64,000 nucleotides of DNA, from the NCBI GenBank assembly GCA_951213105.1, contig OX578147.1:126960822-127024821 (forward strand). The letters run 5' to 3'. Source of the stretch: Amaurobius ferox (taxonomy: Eukaryota; Arthropoda; Arachnida; Araneae; Amaurobiidae). How positions within the stretch are numbered: position 1 is the stretch's first letter; every line of letters starts with the position of its first letter. Below the pieces are notes generated by a model. The model was not told where the DNA came from. It did not search any database and saw only the letters and a program-made list of their open reading frames with translations. The position numbers and the translations under genes are program-made. Positions 56,778 to 64,000 of this stretch are shown here, piece by piece.

Positions 56778-58204
56778 TATATCTATATAAATAAAATTGA
56801 AAATATGTATGTCTGTCTGTCCCGTCATCACTAGAGAACGGCTGAACCGAATTTGATGAAATTTTGTGGGTAGCCTGGAAATTGTCCCACTTAAAATTTA
56901 GTCTATGTTTGGAGTTTCTACGATCAGTGGTTCTCGAGATATTAGTGAAAAACTACATTTTCGTTTGTTTCATTATCACGGGAGAACGGCTAAACCGATT
57001 TTGATGAAATTTTGTGGATAGCCTTGAAATAGCCCCCCATAAATTTATCCCAAGTTTCGAATATCTAAGACCAGGGGTTGTCGCGATATTAATGAAAAAC
57101 GAAACTTTTTCCTAGGAGTTCTGCTTTTTAACTCCGTGGTTTATCCAAACGAAAAGTTTGAAAAACGTTTGAAAGTGAATTAAAATTTAATCTCTGAGTT
57201 TGATGGGAGATTTTTTACGCTAATTAGTCACTTTCTGGTTCTGAAAAGATGAATTGTTTGAAACATGGTTTAAATAGGAAATCTATCTCCATCGTTTATT
57301 TTAAACAAGGTTTTACTGAACAATCAAAAGTATAAAGAAATCAATATGGTTATTTAATTTCGCAGTTTATGAGGAAGATTCTATCTTATATCATGTTACT
57401 TAGAAACGCAATTAAATTAAATCTGTCTGTTAATTTTAATAATTATTTTTTCGATTTGAATAATAAATAAATAGATATAAAAATATATTTTAGAAAAGAA
57501 CGATTTGATTTTTCTTATAGCATTTTTGACTGGATAACATTAATTACGGTCTTCAGGTTTAAAGATTATTATTATTGATATTTTCGGGGATTATTGATTC
57601 AGGGATTATTGATATTTTCAAGTTATTATGCCATTGTTTTATTGTGACAAAAATTGTTTAAACTCATATATTGTACGTTGTACGAGTAATCTTCTACAAA
57701 TACACGGGTATATCTTTTAATCTACGAGAATATAAGTAGTACAGGTATATTGGCATATGTTTTGATATATATTGGCATATATTGAAATAAATTACGACCT
57801 TCTGGTATAAAGAGTACGGGGATTATTGATATTTTCAATTTATTACGTCATCTCTTTTATTTTGGCAAATATTTTTTAGACTTATATTGTAATATACGGG
57901 TAATCTTCTACTAACACACTCGCATATTTTCTAATCTGCGACAATATAAATAGTGCGGGGTTGCATGTTGCATATATTGATTAAATTTCTTTTTTTGTTG
58001 TTGTTAAATTTGCTTACAAAAGGGGCCAGGATGTTTTATTCTTCAGATCTGCCCGTGAAGATAATTTTGCATAGTGAGAACATATATTCTTAAACTTCTC
58101 TTTAGGAGCAATAAATTTAATATTTTAACAGAATTTGCACATGATTGCGAATTATAAGTTTCTTTATATTATATACTCCGTACGAAGAACGGGTATGCTG
58201 CTAG
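56778..58204 (+). mobile_element. Helitron-like non-autonomous element, family D
   Basis: Starts near ATCTATATAAATAAAATTGA with ATGTCTGTCTGTCCCGTCAT, contains two ~135-bp related units with GAACGGCTGAACCGAATTTG, and ends in a short hairpin (CCGT-ACGAAGA-ACGG) 10 nt before CTAG followed by T. A 3' hairpin plus CTRR-T without TIRs or target duplication is the Helitron signature. No Rep/helicase is encoded. Confidence 0.55.
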
Positions 58205-58466
58205 TACTTTATATTCAGAAGGTTCACTCCCATACGAGCCTATGGCAACATCGTTAACATAGGATTTCGCATAGATACTAGCGTTCACGGAGCCAACCAT
58301 CGCAGCTATGACGTAAAAACGCTCGACTAGATTTGGCAACTATGGCTCAATTGGCGATTTTTGGTTAATGCGGCAAAAAAAAAATAAATAAATAATTTTG
58401 GTTGGCGGTTGAGTGAAACATCTGTATATATCAGTCTGTGCTCCGCGTGAACACAGCGGAAATTTT

Positions 58467-58535
58467 GGCAGTGGCGGGAATCGAATTCGGGCCTACATAT
58501 AACTCCCGCGCGCTAACCACTGGGCTACCGCGCCC
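58467..58535 (-). repeat. tRNA-like sequence (degenerate, SINE-type)
   Basis: The minus strand reads GGGCGCGGTAGCCCAGTGGT plus TAGCGCG (A-box-like) and AATTCGATTCCCGCC (B-box-like). Acceptor and T stems pair poorly, so this is a tRNA-derived relic rather than a tRNA gene. Confidence 0.55.
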
Positions 58536-58769
58536 TGGAGGGGGAAGGGTGTGTCTCTGCTAGATGATTGAGAAAATTTCAAAGTTTTCCATGAGAAACA
58601 ATGCTACGAAAATCCTCGAAAATTCCACGAAAATGCGAATAGTTCGGGTTCTAATTATATGAATTATTGAAAACTATCTAGTACACAGATTTTTTTTTTC
58701 TGAGAAAAATTTTGTACTATACAAGCTGGCACTTCCAGTAACATATAGAAATTGCGACGAAGGAAGGGG

Positions 58770-59270
58770 GAGGGTGTATCTCCGCTGGATAATTGTGAAA
58801 ATTTCAAAATATGACTACTTTTAGTATATTTGGAAATTTTGCATCTTGTGCCGAGGGAGGGGGGGGGGGGGGTATGCCGCTTTCCCGTAGATAACTTGGC
58901 CATGAATTCTAAACTCCCAGAATTGTCCGACTGGAGTCCCTCAAACAAGGATAAGGCTTAGATAACATATTTATAATTAACACAATCACTTAAACTCATT
59001 TTAAAATGGAATAAATATTTATTGAAATACATAACTGTAATAACATGAGATACATAAATATTACAAAAATATTTTTCAGCAGCAGTAGTAAAAAGTGTGG
59101 TTATTTGACTAATTTTGTGCGAGGGGGGGGGGGGGATATGCCACTTTTCCGCAGATAACTTGGCTATGAATTCTAAGCTCTCAGAATTGCCCGACTGGCG
59201 CCCCTCGAATAAGAGTAATGCATATTTAAAATTAACAAAATCGCTGAAACATGTTTCAGAAAAAAACAAA
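58770..59270. repeat. Imperfect tandem duplication (~280 bp unit)
   Basis: Two adjacent blocks each contain a long G run, a GCAGATAACTTGGC / GTAGATAACTTGGC segment, AATTCTAA and a GAATTG(C/T)CCGACTGG segment, about 280 bp apart. Confidence 0.7.
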
Positions 59271-59699
59271 TATTTACGTAATTATAATAAAATATGACGC
59301 ACCACTATTACAAAATTATTTTCCGACAGCAGTCATTAGAAAAGTCATAATCGAAAATTTCTTTCTGTATTCTATGGAAGTTGAACCCCGTTTTTCTTTT
59401 TGCCGCCAAGAATGGCGCCAACAAGTACGATGTTTGAAAAGTCCTGACGGACGCCATCTTGGGCTTTATGCGTAACAAATATAAACATATATAATTAAAA
59501 AGCATAAAAAGTTAATACATAAATAAGTATAAAATAATGTTAAAGTATTAAGAAAAGTCGATACTTAGAAAAACGATTGTACTTTAACGAAATTTCAAAA
59601 GAACGATGCTTAGCAAAAATATTACACTTTAACAAAATTTTAAGAAACAATACTTAGAAAAAAGATTGTACTTTAAAGAAATTTAAAAAAACGATACTT

Positions 59700-60860
59700 A
59701 GAAAAAAACTTAAACCTTCATTCAAAAAAATGAACTTCATTCAAATGACGGCATTGAAATATAAATTGCCTGGTTTAAACATCTCTAAAATGCGATACAT
59801 TCCTCAGTAATAATTTTAGAATTATCATAATACTACGATAATTTATTATATTTGAAAACTTCATCGAAAACAACCGAAATTCATTCAAATGACGTTATAG
59901 AAAAAATAACACGCCTGGCTCTCTTTATAAAATAAGCATTTCATTCATAAATAATTTCCCATTCATGTCATTCATCACAATATCATAATAATTTATTTTA
60001 TTTAAAAATGAAGACCATGGAGCTACAAGTAATTAAACTCTATGCTTAAAACTTCATCGAAAAAAATCGTCCTTCCCTTTATAAAATCACTTAATATTTC
60101 ATTCATATCAGCCATGAAGACTCCATGGACTAAATTATTTTGTGTTAAAGAAATACAGCAATTCTAATACAACTTATTCTACATATTTTGCTGTTTACAT
60201 TTTACATAAGTGAAAAATAAGCTTCGTTGCAGAAAAAATCAAATTTGGATAAGCATTTAAACTCAAATATATTGTATTTGCGTTTTTTCAGTATATAGAA
60301 GCACAGAATTTAAGCAAAAATAAAGTGGTTTTAGGACGGATACAACTCTCAATATGAATTAAATAGAACTTAATAAATCACGATTTTGAGACAAGATGGA
60401 TGCCATATATCATTTTGAAGTGGGTCATGTGATTTTTTCATATCATGGTCACGTGATCGCTTCATATGAAAGGTGTAATTATTATTTTAATCCTTATTTA
60501 AAAAATTACAGAATATATTTCACTGAATTTTTTTTTATGTATTTTATGGAACAATTTGAATATTACCTGAAATTTTCGAAGCAATTTGTGAATTTTAAAT
60601 CGGCTTAAAAAATGTTTGAAAAATTAGGTCCCATAGGGCTCAGTGTATTTCATTTTTTCAACCCGGGTTCAATCCAAAACTAATTGGATGATATTATTCA
60701 TTTATATTCCCATAGGTCCTACAGACTGTCTGAACAACATGCTAAAATTTCATTTTGATTAAATCATTTTTACGGCAGTTATCGTGCTAACGGACAGACA
60801 GAATGAACAAAGTCATAAACACTTTTCAACTTTGTTGTAAAGTGTTAAAAATAAAGTGGC
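59700..60860 (+). repeat. Dispersed family F, full-length copy
   Basis: Collinear with 29960-30985, including the end ACAGAATGAACAAAGTCATA and AACACTTTTCAAC. It contains two related halves, each opening with a TTCATCGAAAA motif. Confidence 0.6.
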
Positions 60861-61217
60861 CGGAGCCGAAGATAACAGAAAGCTAAAATGGGTTACCAGA
60901 AAAAAACTTTTTCGGATATTTCGCGCCACATTTGACGATTTATCTCTTCAGAAAAAGCATCAAAAACCAAATTCTTTATATCCACAATCTGTACCCTAAA
61001 TTAAAATATACTTAGCGGTAAATCGCTCATTGGCTTAATTTTGGACGAAATTTCACTTATAACTAAAAAATCGAATGAAATATATTCCGTACGTAAAATC
61101 TTAAAAATGGAGCAGTTTTCATAAAAATCAAGAACATTTCGCAAAAGTTGGCAAGTCTGTTAATATATTTATCGGTACATAAATATATTACCCTGAAAAA
61201 ATCTAAATGTTACTTAC

Positions 61218-61822
61218 AGGCAGTTCATAAAGAGTAATAGTTCTTTATCTAAAAAGGAAGTCAACCAATTACCCATCGCTGGAGGTAACAACCAGACATG
61301 TGCGATAAGGTTAAAGCAGTCATCAGATAAGCTTAGTATTTCATAAAAACGATGGAGCTCAAGACGCAAATCGTTTATTCCATTTTTTAGGGCATCATAC
61401 GTCAGATGGCTTGGGTAGATGGGGATATACTGGAAGCTCGAGGAAAAGCCCGTCAGGTTAGGTTTAGTACCCCGTCTATTCATATGTGCAGTTCCAAAAT
61501 TCTGGATGAATTCTAAATATCTCACTGACAAAGAAATATACTTGATTGCCAGGAGGGGGGCGACGACGAGCAGCAATCTAGAATCATTCCCACTTTCGTA
61601 TCTGAAATCATTCTCCTTGTCGCTTGATAAATAATTCTTCAAAATGGTACTCACAAAGCACGAGTATTTTTGATTCACTTGGTGGCGGTCCAAAATACGC
61701 AATTTAGCTACCATTTTGCTGAAATTCTTCCAAGTCCACTGTCTACCTCGGCGAACTCGAAAGATCTCTTCATCGAAAATTTCGAAGAAGAATTCTCTCT
61801 CGGTTACAAAATCGGTAGGCAT
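61218..61822 (-). CDS. SOCS-box protein gene, 5' coding exon
   Basis: The ATG at 61822-61820 is the first Met after an in-frame TAA four codons upstream. The frame runs 201 codons plus two bases to a donor CTGTAAGTAA (GT at 61217-61216). Those two bases complete a codon with the first base of the exon at 55698, so the phases agree. The joined product would be about 352 residues, with a 5.5-kb intron. The exon has no motif I recognise; it is rich in Leu/Phe with segments such as HLTYDALKNGINDLRLELHRFYEIL. Additional exons inside the intron cannot be excluded. Confidence 0.65.
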
Positions 61823-61929
61823 CTTGCAAAGTTATCCGTTTTTATCCGAAATTATGATCCGTCCCAGACAGGAGCAACAAGTAGCAATCTTGACTGTATG
61901 TGTATCCAAAATGAGGCGCTATCTGGGCT

Positions 61930-61940
61930 CTATATAAGTA
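61930..61940. promoter_or_regulatory. TATA-like element upstream of the SOCS-box gene
   Basis: CTATATAAGTA reads as a good TATA box on the plus strand, and as CTTATATAG on the minus strand about 108 bp from the SOCS-gene ATG. Direction is unresolved. Confidence 0.3.
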
Positions 61941-61989
61941 CAACTGTACGGAGAGAATATGCAAGGTTGCAACGATGTCAGAGGTGAGC

Positions 61990-63725
61990 GCCGCGAACTA
62001 CGAGACCACTGATAAGACTCGATAGAATACAATATATTAGTCTGTGTACAGACCGCTGATACTGTGATACTGCACTGCACAGAATACTATATTACTGCCG
62101 GCTACCATGAGTTGGCAAATGACCTTGGATGAGTCCACTTCGCTATAGGGAAGAAGGCTGGTAAATGGGCGATTTGTGCAAAGAATGCACATATAAAGAA
62201 GGGAAGTTTCCATTGGGCTAATGTAAACGCGAAAACCGGTTCATTCGCTATGAGAATTTGACGGAGGTATGCGGAGAAAACAACATTCCTGGGCCGCAAC
62301 GCGTTGCACTTACGCTTTTTCTCCTGTTTTTTTTTTGTTTTTTTTTTTTCTTAATGCCTACGAAATCTTTTTGTACAAGACTTTGTAACATAAAATAGTT
62401 TTTTTTTTTGCGGTATTGTAATAGTAATAATACTGATGTGATTTTATTATAGACTATTCTTTCAAAGGTTATATAAAACTGATCACGTTACATATTCCTT
62501 TCTCATAAATTTTGTATAACGTGATTTGTTAAATTTACCAAACAAACACATTTAGTTTTTCCTTAAAATTAGTAAAAATCAAAAATATTACAGTACTGTA
62601 TGAATAAACTGCTTTGCTTTAAATGATTGAGAGGTTAAAATTGTTCGTATAACATGGAAAAGTATTTTATGTCATGAAGAAATTCAAGAAAGAGTATGGA
62701 ATGTATTTGTTTTTCAAATGCCTAAAATTTAAAATTAAATTTATATTTTCTGAATTTGTTTTAATATTTTAAAATATATATATAATATATAAATATAAAT
62801 ATAGTTTTAATTTATTTTTAAATATTCACATAAATTTCATATTGATAAAAAGTTAATTTTTTCACAGATTGTGAAATATATTAAAAACAGATGTTATTTA
62901 CTTATTGATAAAAAAATTAGAATAAAATTTTCATATTAGTCAAATATGTGAATTTTTCGTTAATGAAAAAGGAAACCTAATCAATCCCTTGCCTTCACTT
63001 ATGAAATGGTATAAAAATTATTTTTAACAGATTATTATTTTATATATATATATTCCTTAATTTTAATAAATGTAGAGAAAAAAAATTAAGGGTATAAACA
63101 TATTTCAAGAGATAATTTTAATTCATTATCAAATTAGTTATGCAAGGATAACTCAAATTTGTATTCGTGAAGGAATCAAAGAAATAACTCATTTCCTCCC
63201 CCCCCCCCCTTCCTCCTCCTTGGTACACAACTATTTTCCCCCCGAGTGAAGATTTGCTAATGCGCATGCGTTACGGGAGTTGGAGTGAAATTGTGCTGGA
63301 GCAAATTCGCCTGTAAGTTTGCTTCACCTTTACACACCAAACAATGAATGTTTGAGGGTGCTCTTGAAGTCTTTCGTAGCTTTCCCCCGTTTGATTTGTG
63401 CATTACAGGGAAAGGGTTGCTGAACGCAGAAACCTGTTTGGCGATCGCGTTTGTCGAGAGTATTTCGCCAATAATTTGGAATTTAGAATTGTTGGAACGC
63501 ATTTAGAATCGTTGTGTTGGACTAGCATTGTGCTTGCGACTGAAAATCTGTCAAACCTCTGTTCCAACTTCTAACATCTGTTTATTTAGTTAATCGGAAT
63601 ATGATATTTGTGATATAATATTCAGAATATATATCACAAATAAGGCTTGGGCTTCTATTCAGAGGTATGTGTTAGAAAGGAATGTTAATGTTGAACTTAA
63701 CAACAATGAAAAATCTAACTTCTGA
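61990..63725. other. Intergenic, no gene recognised
   Basis: Long T runs lie at 62326-62350 and 62400-62409, with AT-rich DNA and a C run near 63201. Short frames lack domains. Confidence 0.35.
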
Positions 63726-63944
63726 AGCCATTGCCAGTGTAATACTACAAAGGAGCAGTGGGATACATATTGTGAGCACATAGTAAAAGTTAATAAATAT
63801 TGGAAAATTTACAATTTAGTGAAAGAAACTACAGAGGAAATAAGTTTTGTGGTAGGAGCCGATTCCTCTTCAGAACGGGACTCAGACTCAACTGAAAGTG
63901 CAGAATTAGATTTCGAGAATGGCAATAATGATACAATTTTTTAA
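63726..63944 (+). pseudogene. C-terminal coding fragment, possibly a DDE transposase tail
   Basis: A 72-codon frame ends at TAA 63942-63944, with a better protein-like composition than its surroundings. It has a WDTYCEHIVKVNKYW segment, then a Ser/Asp/Glu-rich acidic tail (SSSERDSDSTESAELDFE). Many pogo/CENP-B-type DDE_1 transposases end in such a Trp/His-containing helix plus acidic tail. That resemblance is from memory of the family and not proven. Upstream is an in-frame TGA; AG at 63734-63735 could be a splice acceptor. Confidence 0.35.
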
Positions 63945-64000
63945 ATATTTTATATATAAAATACATATATGAAATAAATAAATAAATATATATATATATA

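Overview
The window looks like AT-rich, repeat-dense nuclear DNA from an animal, most likely an arthropod. Evidence is the spliceosomal introns (GT-AG), AATAAA signals, Tc1-type and TTAA-type DNA transposons, a 5S-rRNA-headed SINE, and no bacterial-style operons. An arachnid is plausible from the style of the SOCS-box gene and the repeats, but that is inference. Host genes are sparse; almost all of the sequence is transposon-derived.

Layout. Positions 1-36 kb are a mosaic of dispersed repeats. They include a 152-bp tandem array (about 0.8-1.69 kb), many copies of a ~0.93 kb element (family A) and a related family B, a dead Tc1/mariner copy (8.9-10.4 kb), a 5S-derived SINE and tiny hairpin retroposons (16.3-16.6 kb and elsewhere), two TTAA-flanked foldback elements (24.2-25.0 and 27.1-27.9 kb), and several AT microsatellites. 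A possible orphan exon lies at 7026-7316.

Positions 36543-49441 are the highlight: a single 12.9 kb palindromic insertion with ~6.2 kb inverted arms around a ~0.48 kb asymmetric spacer, flanked by an 8-bp direct repeat (TCCCATAA). It sits inside one copy of family A, whose two halves resume on either side. Each arm carries the same two-exon gene, transcribed outward from the centre. The gene encodes a ~1.3 kb-residue family-B DNA polymerase with four N-terminal C2H2 zinc fingers, a 3'-5' exonuclease, an embedded endonuclease-VII-like zinc/HNH module and complete polymerase motifs A, B and C. No integrase, transposase, capsid or packaging gene is visible. This is the best candidate for an undescribed mobile system, related at the polymerase level to self-replicating, Polinton/adintovirus-like or linear-plasmid-like DNA elements.

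Positions 49.4-52 kb hold more family A/B copies in tandem. Positions 54-58 kb hold a Helitron-like family. A two-exon minus-strand gene ending in a SOCS box (exons 61218-61822 and 55245-55698, with matching splice phases) is the only convincing host gene. The right edge carries a short coding-like tail (63726-63944) that resembles the acidic C-terminus of a DDE-type transposase.
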